47,517 nucleotides of DNA from Elusimicrobiales bacterium. Its GTDB lineage: Bacteria > Elusimicrobiota > Elusimicrobia > Elusimicrobiales > UBA9959. A model generated the notes under the pieces. That model was not told the origin of the DNA, searched no databases, and was given only the letters and a program-made list of their open reading frames with translations. Every line of letters begins with the position of its first letter. The stretch's first letter is position 1. Position numbers and translations under genes: made by a program. Of this stretch, positions 8,712 through 16,758 are shown piece by piece. The stretch is from positions 1 to 47,517 of the forward strand of contig JAILAB010000031.1 in assembly GCA_024681855.1 (NCBI GenBank), written 5' to 3'.

Positions 8712-9380
8712 TTATTGTTTTATGGCTATAATCGTTCCATAAAATATGCTCGCAGGCTTTTTTAAAATTACCTTCCAGCCTGCATTGGCAAAAAAACTTT
8801 CCCATTCGGAAGCTCCTGCTGCAAATTCCTCATTAAAGCTATGGAGGAGGTCTTTTTTCTTAGCTTCCCAAGAGCTGCCATAGTATTCAGCGCAGGCTTC
8901 CATAAGCCTTGGCATATTTTGCTGTATCTCGCTGCGCGGAAAGTCAAAATAAATCCCGTCTTCCATTAGGAAAATTGCGTTTTTCTCAAAAGCCGGCGAA
9001 ATATTTATGAGAAACTGCTGTTTTTCCGGATTTGTGAGATGATGCAATGCTTTGCGGGAAAAGCCTTTTGTGAATTTGCGTTGCCCTGGATTGAATTTCA
9101 TGAATTCTGTAAGCAAAAGCTCAACATTGTTGAGTCCCTGCAGGTTTTTTTTCGCTTCAGCCAGCTGAGGCTCTGAAATGTCTATGCCCAGAGCTTTATT
9201 TACTTTTGCAGCGGCTAAAGCTAGAAAACTGCCGTTGCCGCAGCCAAAATCAATAATGGAATCTTCCGGCTTAAGATCCAGCGCTTCAAGGCATGGCGCA
9301 AATTCTTTAGCCGATGTGGCGTAAAGCTCATTGTAATGAGCCGCATAATCTTTATCTTTCCAGTCTCCGTCTTTTGCCAT
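8712..9380 (-). CDS. Class I SAM-dependent methyltransferase
   Basis: The 222-residue protein has methyltransferase motif I IIDFGCGNGSFLAL (about residues 40-53), the acidic loop ALGIDIS after the second strand, and a motif II/III region ending in LMEDG. The acceptor is unknown. I chose the ATG at 9380 over one 60 bases upstream (9440): the longer form adds a lysine-rich, unconserved-looking tail, and a perfect TATAAT lies at 9395-9390, which would place transcription start just before the 9380 ATG. The gene sits 69 bases upstream of the radical SAM gene on the same strand and may form one unit with it, although the gap leaves room for a second promoter. Confidence 0.82.
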   Translation of the reverse strand: MAKDGDWKDKDYAAHYNELYATSAKEFAPCLEALDLKPEDSIIDFGCGNGSFLALAAAKVNKALGIDISEPQLAEAKKNLQGLNNVELLLTEFMKFNPGQRKFTKGFSRKALHHLTNPEKQQFLINISPAFEKNAIFLMEDGIYFDFPRSEIQQNMPRLMEACAEYYGSSWEAKKKDLLHSFNEEFAAGASEWESFFANAGWKVILKKPASIFYGTIIAIKQ

Positions 9381-9389
9381 AATGTTAAC

Positions 9390-9395
9390 ATTATA
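9390..9395 (-). promoter_or_regulatory. -10 box TATAAT of the methyltransferase gene
   Basis: On the minus strand TATAAT is followed by nine bases and the ATG at 9380. The transcript would have a leader of only two or three bases and no Shine-Dalgarno sequence. Confidence 0.5.
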
Positions 9396-9488
9396 ACTAA
9401 ATTTCTTTAAATGAAAAACAATATTGTTTGTTTTGCGCAATTGCCGGGCATGCGAAATTTTGCTTTATAAGCACATTTCAACAGCATA

Positions 9489-10751
9489 TTATATGTTGTT
9501 TACATACCATCTGCCGTGAATCTGCTCTACGCCATATCTTTTATGTTTTATTTCCTGTTTTGAAAAAATGCCTATTGCGCCTGCCGGGATTCTTGCCGGG
9601 CCTGCCGGCTCCATGAGCACATAAGTTTCGCCTTTGTATTCCAATGTCTCGTCTTTTTCTTTTGCAGGCATGGTAACGCCGATAAGATAGTGCTTGTTTA
9701 TGTCTATGCCTATTACCTTAAAATATCCTGTTTCAGCGATAAGCACAGCCAGCAGCAGGCTTTTAGCGTCGCAGTCTCCCTCGCCTCTTATAAGCGTGTC
9801 TGCCGAAAGTCGCAGCCCGCCTGTGTATTTGCCATTTTCTGATGCAGGCAATGCTTTATAATCAACTGCCGTTTGAACAAATGCCAGTAGCGCTTCAATC
9901 TTTTCCCTGTCTGTATATTTATGCCTGTTAAATGTTCCATTTAATTCTGAGGCTAATATTTTAAGAATGTGCCTGTCATTTTCCACAAGATTCGTTATGT
10001 CAGGGTAAATGCTGTCATTCATGATGAAGCCTCTTGCCCTTAGAAATCTTTTGGTTTTGTCCTCGCAGCTGACAGGTATTGACAGCGTATGTTCTTTTGC
10101 CCTTCTTCTTTTGCTTTTGATTTTTCTTTTTTTCTCAGCTTTCTGTTTTGCCCTAAGCTGTTTGTCTGTATAACATAACTTTTCAATTTCCTTATTCGTG
10201 TATCCGAATTTTGAAACATAATAGGAATAGTCATCTTCAGACATTGAAAATTCGGCATGAATCTCATTGCCTTTGTAATCGTAGAAAGTGTATTGTGCGT
10301 ATTTTTTTCCGCGCTCCGTATAAAGTTCCTTTTTTGGTTTTTGAGTTGCGCTGTTTTCTTGTTTTCTTACAACTGGAACTTCTATTGTTTCCCATTGGGA
10401 TTGAGCTTTTGCTGATAATCCTTGCCTTTTCAGCTCGCTTAAAAATTCAGCTTTTTCTTTGTTTGTAAGAAATCTTTTTTCTGTTTTTATCAGCCTGCCG
10501 TTTTTTATCGTCATGGCTGTTTCAAGTATTGAGCCGTTAGCATTGATCTTTCTTATTATCCGGCGGCAATTTTTTGGGTATTTCGCAGACGTATCTTTTT
10601 CTTTTGTCTGCATTGAAAATGAAATACTGTCAAAAGCGCAGGCTGGCTGCATTAATGCTGGCGGCATTATCAGTGCTAACAGTAAGATTATAACAGAAGC
10701 GGGAAACGCTCCGGACAACCGTAACGTTTCCCGCCAGGCATGCTGCCGCAT
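9489..10751 (-). CDS. Secreted transglutaminase-like cysteine protein
   Basis: The 420-residue product begins with a basic stretch and a hydrophobic core (SVIILLLALIMPPALM) ending in a plausible signal peptidase site after ACA, residues 37-39. A Lys/Arg-rich central region follows. The C-terminal third is a transglutaminase-like domain: EGDCDAKSLLL provides the catalytic Cys327, and NKHYLIG the His354. Such domains in bacteria act as peptidases or cross-linkers on envelope proteins. The gene starts only two bases after the stop codon of the M20 peptidase gene, so the two are cotranscribed. A perfect inverted repeat lies over the signal-peptide codons and may affect its translation. Confidence 0.8.
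   Translation of the reverse strand: MRQHAWRETLRLSGAFPASVIILLLALIMPPALMQPACAFDSISFSMQTKEKDTSAKYPKNCRRIIRKINANGSILETAMTIKNGRLIKTEKRFLTNKEKAEFLSELKRQGLSAKAQSQWETIEVPVVRKQENSATQKPKKELYTERGKKYAQYTFYDYKGNEIHAEFSMSEDDYSYYVSKFGYTNKEIEKLCYTDKQLRAKQKAEKKRKIKSKRRRAKEHTLSIPVSCEDKTKRFLRARGFIMNDSIYPDITNLVENDRHILKILASELNGTFNRHKYTDREKIEALLAFVQTAVDYKALPASENGKYTGGLRLSADTLIRGEGDCDAKSLLLAVLIAETGYFKVIGIDINKHYLIGVTMPAKEKDETLEYKGETYVLMEPAGPARIPAGAIGIFSKQEIKHKRYGVEQIHGRWYVNNI
10699..10734 (-). other. Inverted repeat over the start of the transglutaminase-like gene
   Basis: GCGGGAAACG at 10699-10708 is matched perfectly by CGTTTCCCGC at 10725-10734, with a 16-base loop. It begins 18 bases inside the coding region. 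No T-run follows, so it looks more like a translational or processing element than a terminator. Confidence 0.5.
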
Positions 10752-10753
10752 AA

Positions 10754-11998
10754 TTATTTGCTGGAAGCGGCAAGGCTAAGAGTGGTTATTGCGAACACCT
10801 TAGCGTCATTAATGATATAGTCTATTTTTGTGCTTTCATTTGGCATGTGCTCCGTGCCGTTCAGCTGTGAATATACTACGGAGGAAAGGCCCATTTGGCG
10901 GAAGAATGCGGCTACGGTGCCGCCGCCTATGCCGTATGCGCGAGGCTCCTTTACGCCTAAAACCTCGGTGATTGCGGCTTTAAGGCATTTCACTATGGGC
11001 GCTTCAGGGTCTGTGGGCGGAGCCGCCTGCACTTCCTGATGGGGCTTGAATGAAATTGTTACGCCGTATTTCTTTTCAACTTCATCGGCTATGCGGCGCA
11101 TTTCCGCTTTTACGTCTTCAAGCTTGTATTGCGGCATGACACGGCAGTCCATGTAGAAAATATCTTCGCCGGGAATTGTGTTTATGTTTGGCACATTAGC
11201 TTCTTTCTTGGTAGGCTCAAATGTGCTGTACGGCGGCTCATATAAGTCATCTTTTGCGGGGAAGGTGTCATATAGCGACTGATAGCGGGTAATAAGATCT
11301 GCCGCTGCCTTGAATGTGTTTTTGCCTGCGTTCGGGCGGCTGCCATGGCACTGTACGCCTTTTGTGGTTACCTGCAGCCATAGTATGGATTTTTCAGCAA
11401 CCTCTATAAGGCTGCCGTCTTCAACGCCGGAGTCAGGAACGAAGAAAACATCGTTTTTGCCGAAAATTTCCGGGCGGTTGGCGGCTATATAATCTGCGCC
11501 ATAGCCTGAGCCTGTTTCTTCGTCAGCGCAGAAAAGCAGTGCCATGTCATAATCGGGGCGGTAGTTCAGTTCCATCATGGCGCGGGCTACCAGAAGGCTG
11601 GAAACTATGGCCTGCTGATTATCCTCTACGCCGCGGCCATAAAGCATTCTGTCCTTTAATTCCAGTTTCCATGGATCCGTGTTCCAAAGCTTCAGGTCTC
11701 CAGGAGGAACCACATCCATGTGTCCCATGAACCAAACTGTTCTGGAGGAATCTTTTCCTTTATACCTTGCGACAAGGTTTGGGCGTATGCCGTTCTTGGC
11801 CTCTTTATGAGGGGCATTTATCCATTCTATTGAGTCAAATTTGAGTTTTTTCAGTTCACCTTCCAGGTATTTTGCCTTGTCATACTCGCCTTCTCCGCCT
11901 GATGATGGGGAAAGCGCCGGAATGGCGGTAAGGCCGCGCTGAAGCTCAACGGCATAATCTTCATAAGATTCTATCTTTTTCAGAATTTCTTCTTTCAT
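10754..11998 (-). CDS. M20 family zinc metallopeptidase (ArgE/DapE type)
   Basis: The 414-residue protein has the M20 metal-site motifs in order: GHMDVVPPG (about residues 92-100, His ligand and catalytic Asp), GRGVEDNQ (bridging Asp), DEETGSGYG (general-base Glu and ligand), and GTEHMPNE near the C terminus (His ligand). A dimerisation domain with HGSRPNAGKNT lies between. It would hydrolyse an acylated or dipeptide-type amino-acid substrate in the cytoplasm; the exact substrate cannot be assigned. The start has AGGAG six bases upstream. The stop codon is two bases before the start of the transglutaminase-like gene. Confidence 0.9.
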   Translation of the reverse strand: MKEEILKKIESYEDYAVELQRGLTAIPALSPSSGGEGEYDKAKYLEGELKKLKFDSIEWINAPHKEAKNGIRPNLVARYKGKDSSRTVWFMGHMDVVPPGDLKLWNTDPWKLELKDRMLYGRGVEDNQQAIVSSLLVARAMMELNYRPDYDMALLFCADEETGSGYGADYIAANRPEIFGKNDVFFVPDSGVEDGSLIEVAEKSILWLQVTTKGVQCHGSRPNAGKNTFKAAADLITRYQSLYDTFPAKDDLYEPPYSTFEPTKKEANVPNINTIPGEDIFYMDCRVMPQYKLEDVKAEMRRIADEVEKKYGVTISFKPHQEVQAAPPTDPEAPIVKCLKAAITEVLGVKEPRAYGIGGGTVAAFFRQMGLSSVVYSQLNGTEHMPNESTKIDYIINDAKVFAITTLSLAASSK

Positions 11999-12093
11999 AG
12001 TGGCTCCTTTATTTAAAAACTGAAGGTATAACTTAAGTATACTTTTTTTTTATTGAAATCAAATACGCTCTTTATAATATAAAGCATGACGTA

Positions 12094-12117
12094 TCAATGC
12101 TTTCCTTTAACAGAGCC
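12094..12117 (+). repeat. Dispersed 24-bp repeat, copy 1
   Basis: This stretch matches 32984-33007 with a single mismatch (23 of 24). The core is CTTTCCTTTAACAGAGCC. A similar TTTATAATATA-like stretch lies upstream in both places. It sits in the 191-base gap between the dehydrogenase and M20 genes, which otherwise shows nothing I recognise. Confidence 0.7.
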
Positions 12118-12189
12118 TATAAAATAAGAGATATTTCATGCTGCTTAATATGATGCGTTTTGAATATTTTGGGGCTGATTAAGTAAGAA

Positions 12190-13047
12190 TCAATCTTGAC
12201 TTTTTTCAGCTTCTTCAATTTCCTTTGCTGATGGCTCAAACAGCAATTTATATGTAAAATCAAGAAGAGTGTCTGGCAGAAACCTGAGCGCCATTAAACA
12301 GGCTTTTGTCTTAAAAGGCACGGCATATCTGGCGCTGGGCCTGGCAGTTGTGGCGGCTTTATAAATTACGGCAGCTATTGTTTCGGGCTTAAGGCCTTTT
12401 TCCCTGTAATTGCCCCGAAATTTGTTTACCAGCCTTCGCGTCATGGCCGCATAGGCGCTATTCCAGGAATATTTTTTTAGATTTACCAGAGCGGTATCAT
12501 CCCATTCCGTTCCGCCCACAGGTCCCGGCTCTATCATTATTACTTTTATTCCAAATTGGGCGGCCTCAATGCGTAAGCAGTCAGAGATGGCTTCTACGGC
12601 ATGCTTGCTGGCATGATACCAGGAGCCTGTTGGCATGTATGTTTTGCCGGCAATAGATGACATATTGATTATTCTGCCGCTTCCGGCTTTGCGCATATTG
12701 GGCAGCGCAAGCTGGCACATTCTGGCCAGTCCGAATACATTAACTTCAAATTGCTTGCGTGCCAGCTCTATTGGAACATCCTCAAGCATGCCATGCGCAC
12801 CAAATCCGGCATTGTTAACAAGCGCGTCAAGCTGTTTTCCTTCTCCGCATGCAATGTCTATTGCTTTTTTTATGGAGCTGTCATCCGCAAGGTCTAAATG
12901 AATAATAGAAGCTCCCTTTGCTTTTAAGTCTTGCATTTTTTCAGTGCGCCTGGCTGCTGCATACACTTTCCAGCCTTTTTTAAGGAATAATTCCGCTGTT
13001 TTTTTGCCTATGCCTGCGGAAGCACCTGTTATGAGCAGTGTTTTCAT
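12190..13047 (-). CDS. Short-chain dehydrogenase/reductase
   Basis: The 285-residue protein is a classical SDR. TGASAGIG (residues 7-14) is the nucleotide-binding loop, NNAG (78-81) the structural motif, and Ser131, Tyr144 and Lys148 (within SWYHASK) the catalytic set. AARR at 31-34 after the second strand favours NADP(H). The C-terminal part after residue 200 is longer than in minimal SDRs and hydrophobic, as in retinol- or lipid-type SDRs. The substrate is unknown. The gene is read divergently from the pilin-like gene and has a TATAAT seven bases before its ATG with no Shine-Dalgarno sequence. Confidence 0.88.
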   Translation of the reverse strand: MKTLLITGASAGIGKKTAELFLKKGWKVYAAARRTEKMQDLKAKGASIIHLDLADDSSIKKAIDIACGEGKQLDALVNNAGFGAHGMLEDVPIELARKQFEVNVFGLARMCQLALPNMRKAGSGRIINMSSIAGKTYMPTGSWYHASKHAVEAISDCLRIEAAQFGIKVIMIEPGPVGGTEWDDTALVNLKKYSWNSAYAAMTRRLVNKFRGNYREKGLKPETIAAVIYKAATTARPSARYAVPFKTKACLMALRFLPDTLLDFTYKLLFEPSAKEIEEAEKSQD

Positions 13048-13054
13048 AAATAAA

Positions 13055-13060
13055 ATTATA
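13055..13060 (-). promoter_or_regulatory. -10 box TATAAT of the dehydrogenase gene
   Basis: A perfect TATAAT on the minus strand ends seven bases before the ATG at 13047. The transcript is predicted to start at or beside the start codon. Confidence 0.55.
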
Positions 13061-13122
13061 CAATAAAGATATTATTTATTTATCTTAACCTGCAAATATT
13101 ACTCAATTTTCTTATTTCTAAT

Positions 13123-13150
13123 TTGAAATTTACTCGTTATGTGTTATAAT
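13123..13150 (+). promoter_or_regulatory. Sigma-70-type promoter of the pilin-like gene
   Basis: TTGAAA at 13123-13128 and TATAAT at 13145-13150 are separated by 16 bases. Two further TATAAT boxes follow at 13151 and 13164, so several start points are possible upstream of the ATG at 13191. Confidence 0.6.
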
Positions 13151-13190
13151 TATAATGGAGAAGGTATAATAAGAAGTATAAGGCGGTAAT

Positions 13191-13700
13191 ATGAAAAAAG
13201 GTTTTACGCTTATAGAACTTTTGGTGGTTGTGCTTATAATGGGCATATTGGCTTCCGTGGCCATGCCTCAGTATTTCAGCTCTGTTGAAAGGGCCAGGTC
13301 TGCTGAAGCTATTTCAGTAATGGGTGCGCTCTCTCATGAAATGGATGCCTGGCTTATGAATAGGAACAACAGGGCCTGGAACATGAATGACATTTCCCTG
13401 CCGGCAGGGAAAATAACTGGCACTAATTATTTGGAAACAAAATATTTTAAGTTTTATATTTGGTGCGATCATGAAAAGACTTTAACGTATGAAGTTGCTG
13501 GGCGATGCAGGATAGAAGCTACAAGGCTTACCCCTAATGCCGGCGGAAATTATGGTTTGTCTGCCTCTAGAGATCCTATAAGTGATTGGAGCCCTTGGTA
13601 TTATAACTGCTGGTATGAAAACGGCGTTTCCCGAAGAGTATGCAAGGCCCAGCAAGGCGCGCCTCACTGGAGCGTGTCCGGGTATGCTAGCGGCAGCTGA
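13191..13700 (+). CDS. Type IV pilin / type II pseudopilin-like protein
   Basis: The 169-residue protein starts with a short basic leader and the class III signal KKG|FTLIELLVVVLIMGI, cut by a prepilin peptidase after Gly4, with Glu at position 5 of the mature protein. The hydrophobic N-terminal helix continues to about residue 30. The globular part is rich in Trp, Tyr and Cys (cysteines near 92, 104, 143 and 151), suggesting disulfides in the C-terminal loop. It would be an exported filament subunit in a type IV pilus or type II secretion system. No assembly genes are nearby; stand-alone pilin genes are common in Elusimicrobiota. A terminator-like hairpin follows. Confidence 0.88.
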   Translation: MKKGFTLIELLVVVLIMGILASVAMPQYFSSVERARSAEAISVMGALSHEMDAWLMNRNNRAWNMNDISLPAGKITGTNYLETKYFKFYIWCDHEKTLTYEVAGRCRIEATRLTPNAGGNYGLSASRDPISDWSPWYYNCWYENGVSRRVCKAQQGAPHWSVSGYASGS

Positions 13701-13736
13701 TAATCTTTGGTTTTTATGCTTATGTGATGTTTTTGC

Positions 13737-13760
13737 AAGCCCCCGGATACGGGGGCTTCT
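13737..13760 (+). terminator. Terminator-like hairpin after the pilin-like gene
   Basis: A perfect 9-bp stem AAGCCCCCG / CGGGGGCTT closes a GATA tetraloop. The following bases (CTTAATTG) are a weak T-tract, so termination may be partial. Confidence 0.65.
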
Positions 13761-13772
13761 TAATTGCGGCTT

Positions 13773-13800
13773 TTGCATTAATAATTTAGTATTATATAAT
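13773..13800 (+). promoter_or_regulatory. Sigma-70-type promoter of the hpf-hprK-rapZ-PTS operon
   Basis: TTGCAT at 13773-13778 and TATAAT at 13795-13800 are 16 bases apart. The leader (about 13807-13850) contains GGGAG/CTCCC and CGGCT/AGCCG arms that overlap and cannot form together, and ends in a strong Shine-Dalgarno GGAGG before the hpf ATG. Confidence 0.65.
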
Positions 13801-13850
13801 TACGGGAGTTATGCCATTAAGCGGCTCCCTTAGCCGTACGGAGGATTAAA

Positions 13851-14375
13851 ATGAGAATACACATTGTTGCAAGAAAAATGAAAATGACCGACGCTATAAA
13901 AACTTTTATAGAAGAGCGCCTCGCTAAACTTCAGGACTATGTATCAGACATTGTTTGGGCCCAGGTAATAGTCTCTGTGGAAAAGAAACTTCACAATGCG
14001 GATATTGTGCTTCATGTGGGAAATCAGACGATGAAGGCTTCTGCCAGCACTGATGAGCTCTATTCTGCCATAGACAAAGTAATGACAAAAATGGAAGCCC
14101 AAATAAAGAAATATAATGGCCGCAGAACCGATCATCGCGCTGATGAGGTAATAGATGAGGAAGAGACTGTCGCTCTTATAGGCCCAGAAATCAATTTCAC
14201 GGTTGTTAAAGATGTTCCGCTGAAAGCGATGTCAAAAGATGAAGCAGTTATTGAAATGGAAAAACAGGGCTTTACTTTCTGGCTTTATCAGGACCGCGAC
14301 GCTAAGCAGATGCAGCTTGTGTTCAAGCGCATGGATAATACATACGGACTGCTTCAGCCGGTAAAATCCCGCTAA
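13851..14375 (+). CDS. hpf: Long-form ribosome hibernation promoting factor
   Basis: The 174-residue protein is the long HPF type. Residues 1-100 form the RaiA/YfiA domain that binds in the mRNA and tRNA channel of the 30S subunit, including the N-terminal RMKMTDAIKTFIEERL-like helix pattern and HNADIVLH strand. After an acidic linker (ADEVIDEEE), residues 115-174 form the C-terminal dimerisation domain, with VVKDVPLKAMSKDEA and GFTFWLYQDRD as in other long HPFs. It would drive 100S ribosome dimers under starvation. It heads a long operon with hprK and rapZ 36 bases downstream, which echoes the rpoN-hpf-ptsN-rapZ-ptsO order of enterobacteria. Confidence 0.93.
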   Translation: MRIHIVARKMKMTDAIKTFIEERLAKLQDYVSDIVWAQVIVSVEKKLHNADIVLHVGNQTMKASASTDELYSAIDKVMTKMEAQIKKYNGRRTDHRADEVIDEEETVALIGPEINFTVVKDVPLKAMSKDEAVIEMEKQGFTFWLYQDRDAKQMQLVFKRMDNTYGLLQPVKSR

Positions 14376-14411
14376 AGATCTGCCTGCAGAAAAGGCTATT
14401 GCGCCTGTCCC

Positions 14412-15461
14412 ATGAAAGAAGAAAATAATGATGGAGCGGAAATAAAAAAGCCGCAGCGGTTCATTACCGTAAGAGAGCTTGTGCGCCGCAAAGGGGAAGT
14501 GCTTTGCCTGCGGCGTATTTCCGGCTTGCGCAGCATGGACAGGCGCATAACCGTAAAGCATGTTAATCGCCCTGGCCTTGCCATAGCAGGGCACATGGAT
14601 CAGTTTCGCAGCGAGCGCATACAGATAATAGGCCAGGGAGAAGAGGCTTATTGCCGTAAGGAAGACAAAAGGCGCGTGCGGGGCAATCTTAACCGCATGT
14701 TTGAAAGCGGAGAGATTCCCTGCGTGATAATGAGCGGAGGAGTGAATCCTTTGCCGGTAATAAGAAAGGCCTGCCAAAAAGAGGGAGTTCCCCTTTTCGT
14801 GTCTTCGCTTGAAACTTCCCGCCTTATTCAGGAGCTTACAGGCTTTCTTGAAGAAGAACTGACCGACAAAACTTATGTTCATGGCGTTTTAGTGAATGTA
14901 TATGGCTTGGGAGTTCTTATACAGGGCGATTCCGGGGTTGGAAAGTCAGAATGCGCCTTGGAGCTTGTTAAGCGCGGGCATATTCTGGTATCGGATGATG
15001 TGGTGGAAGTGCGCCGCCGCGTAGGAGGCTGGCTGATGGGCTACCCTCCCAGCACGCTCAAGCATCACATGGAAGTCAGGGGCCTTGGCGTTATTAATGT
15101 GGAAAAGCTTTTCGGAATAGGCTCAATAATGGATGAGTCTTATATAGAAATGCAGGTTAGGCTTGAAACAGTGGATTTTTCCCGTCTTGCCGAATATGAC
15201 AGAACAGGCCTGCAAAACTCAACGGAAAGCATACTTGGCCTTGAAATTCCGGCATTGCGCCTTCCGGTTACGCCTGGCAGAAATCTGGCAGTTTTAATAG
15301 AAGTTGCTGCGCTTAGTCAGAGATTAAGGAATAATCAGGGGCTTTCCGCAGCTGAGCAGGCGGAGCGCAAGCTAATAAGGAATATGCGCCCTAAGCCTTC
15401 CCGCAAGGCTGCCCGCAATGAAGAACAGTATGTTCAGGAAGAGGAAAAAACAGCAAAATAA
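14412..15461 (+). CDS. hprK: HPr kinase/phosphorylase
   Basis: The 349-residue protein is HprK, which phosphorylates HPr on the regulatory Ser and also removes the phosphate. The N-terminal half is the DRTGG-like domain (with GEIPCVIMSGG). The catalytic half has the Walker A loop GDSGVGKS at residues 172-179, a His in TYVHGVLV just upstream, SDDVVEV, and the HPrK signature MEVRGLGVINVEKLFG. A charged C-terminal tail is longer than usual. Its target Ser is present in the HPr gene four genes downstream. The ATG lacks a clear Shine-Dalgarno sequence. The stop codon overlaps the rapZ start by one base. Confidence 0.95.
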   Translation: MKEENNDGAEIKKPQRFITVRELVRRKGEVLCLRRISGLRSMDRRITVKHVNRPGLAIAGHMDQFRSERIQIIGQGEEAYCRKEDKRRVRGNLNRMFESGEIPCVIMSGGVNPLPVIRKACQKEGVPLFVSSLETSRLIQELTGFLEEELTDKTYVHGVLVNVYGLGVLIQGDSGVGKSECALELVKRGHILVSDDVVEVRRRVGGWLMGYPPSTLKHHMEVRGLGVINVEKLFGIGSIMDESYIEMQVRLETVDFSRLAEYDRTGLQNSTESILGLEIPALRLPVTPGRNLAVLIEVAALSQRLRNNQGLSAAEQAERKLIRNMRPKPSRKAARNEEQYVQEEEKTAK

Positions 15462-16336
15462 TGGCGCAAACTATGGCTGAAACAAAAGAAACGGGAAAAA
15501 TTTTCATTGTTACCGGAATGTCTGGCGCAGGCAAAAGCCAGGCTCTTAAGTGTTTTGAGGATTTTGGATATTACTGTATAGACAACCTCCCCGTAGGTCT
15601 TTTTCCAGCTTTTGCTAAGCAGATGCAGGAAAAGAAATATCTTAGGCATGTGGCTCTTGGCGTAGACATACGCGAGGGCAGGTATGTGAAAAATTTCAAC
15701 AGCGTTCTTGACAGCCTTATACATGAAGGCTATGAGCCTAAGATAATTTTTCTTGACGCAACCGATGAAGCCATAGTTCGCCGCTTTTCAGAAACCAGGC
15801 ATCGCCATCCTCTGGGCAAGACTATACAGGAAGCCATCAAGGAAGAAAGGGCAATCCTGAGCGGAATAAAAACAAAAGCTAACCGCATAATTGACACTAC
15901 CAAGCTGAAGCTTGGAGAGCTAAAGGAAATTATTTCCGGGCTGCTTGAAGTTAAGCAGGCCAAGGAAATGCAGCTTTCCGTTGTGTCTTTCGGATATAAG
16001 CACGGCCTGCCTTTGGATGCTGATATAGTAATGGATGTGCGTTTTCTTCCTAATCCGTATTATGTGCCGGAGCTTAAGGAAAAAACTGGGCTGGATAAGG
16101 AAATACGCGATTATCTTGACTCAAAATATGGCTGTAAACAGTTTCTAAATATTTATACGCGGCAGCTTATGATGATTCTGCCTTTATATATTAAGGAAGG
16201 AAAATCCTATCTTACAATAGCCATTGGATGCACTGGCGGACATCACCGAAGCGTTTATGTTGCCAGCCAGCTGGCAAAAAAGCTTTTGGATTCAGGATAT
16301 TCTGTTTCCGAATACCATAGGGATATAAGAAGGTGA
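15461..16336 (+). CDS. rapZ: RapZ family nucleotide-binding protein
   Basis: The 291-residue protein is of the RapZ/YvcJ family. A Walker A loop GMSGAGKS lies near residues 18-25, CIDNLPVGLFP follows as in RapZ, and a Walker B-like FLDATD lies near residue 100. The C-terminal domain contains DADIVMDVRFLPNPYYV, and GCTGGHHRSV, the conserved signature of the RNA/ligand-binding half. In enterobacteria RapZ directs sRNA decay; in Firmicutes YvcJ is a P-loop NTPase, so the role here is uncertain. Two ATGs are possible, at 15461 (overlapping the hprK stop) and 15473. Confidence 0.94.
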   Translation: MAQTMAETKETGKIFIVTGMSGAGKSQALKCFEDFGYYCIDNLPVGLFPAFAKQMQEKKYLRHVALGVDIREGRYVKNFNSVLDSLIHEGYEPKIIFLDATDEAIVRRFSETRHRHPLGKTIQEAIKEERAILSGIKTKANRIIDTTKLKLGELKEIISGLLEVKQAKEMQLSVVSFGYKHGLPLDADIVMDVRFLPNPYYVPELKEKTGLDKEIRDYLDSKYGCKQFLNIYTRQLMMILPLYIKEGKSYLTIAIGCTGGHHRSVYVASQLAKKLLDSGYSVSEYHRDIRR

Positions 16337-16339
16337 AAC

Positions 16340-16756
16340 ATGGTTAATATTATCATTCTTACTCATGGGGAATTTGGCTCGCACCTGCTTGAATGCTCTG
16401 AGAACATAGCCGGACATCAGCAGGAAGGCGTAAAGAATATATCTGTGTCAGCGCAAAAAACATTGGATTCAATAAAGCAGGAGCTTGAGCAGTCTATAAG
16501 CGAATTTTATTCAGATGAAGGGCTTATAATTCTCGCAGACATGCCTGGCGGCACGCCAATGAATGTGGCTTATCCTCTAGCTAAGGATTTGCCTAAATGC
16601 GCTGTTATATGCGGCATAAATGTAAATATGCTGATATCTGCTTTTACTTCTAGAAAACAGCTTCCGTTTGAAAAGCTGACAGAAAAAATCATAGAAGATG
16701 GAAGAAAGGCTATATGCGAGGTTAAAAGCCTTCTTTCCGGAAATCGCATAGGCTGA
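16340..16756 (+). CDS. PTS mannose-family EIIA component
   Basis: The 138-residue protein is an EIIA of the mannose/fructose/sorbose PTS family. The phosphorylated His is His9 in IIILTHGEFG, and ADMPGGTPMNVA is the conserved loop around the active site. It accepts phosphate from HPr and passes it to EIIB. It is cytoplasmic and free-standing rather than fused to EIIB. It lies three bases after rapZ. Confidence 0.93.
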   Translation: MVNIIILTHGEFGSHLLECSENIAGHQQEGVKNISVSAQKTLDSIKQELEQSISEFYSDEGLIILADMPGGTPMNVAYPLAKDLPKCAVICGINVNMLISAFTSRKQLPFEKLTEKIIEDGRKAICEVKSLLSGNRIG

Positions 16757-16758
16757 AC

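Noticed and set aside
9381-9440. Longer start of the methyltransferase at 9440
   Set aside because: It adds 20 residues of lysine-rich unlikely sequence, and the -10 box would lie within it.
13737-13760. Strong terminator that would isolate hpf
   Set aside because: The stem is perfect but the T-tract is weak; I list it as a terminator-like hairpin only. hpf has its own promoter downstream in any case.
14232-14882. A 216-codon minus-strand frame under hpf and hprK
   Set aside because: It is antisense to two genes with complete family signatures and lacks any recognisable domain or start signal.
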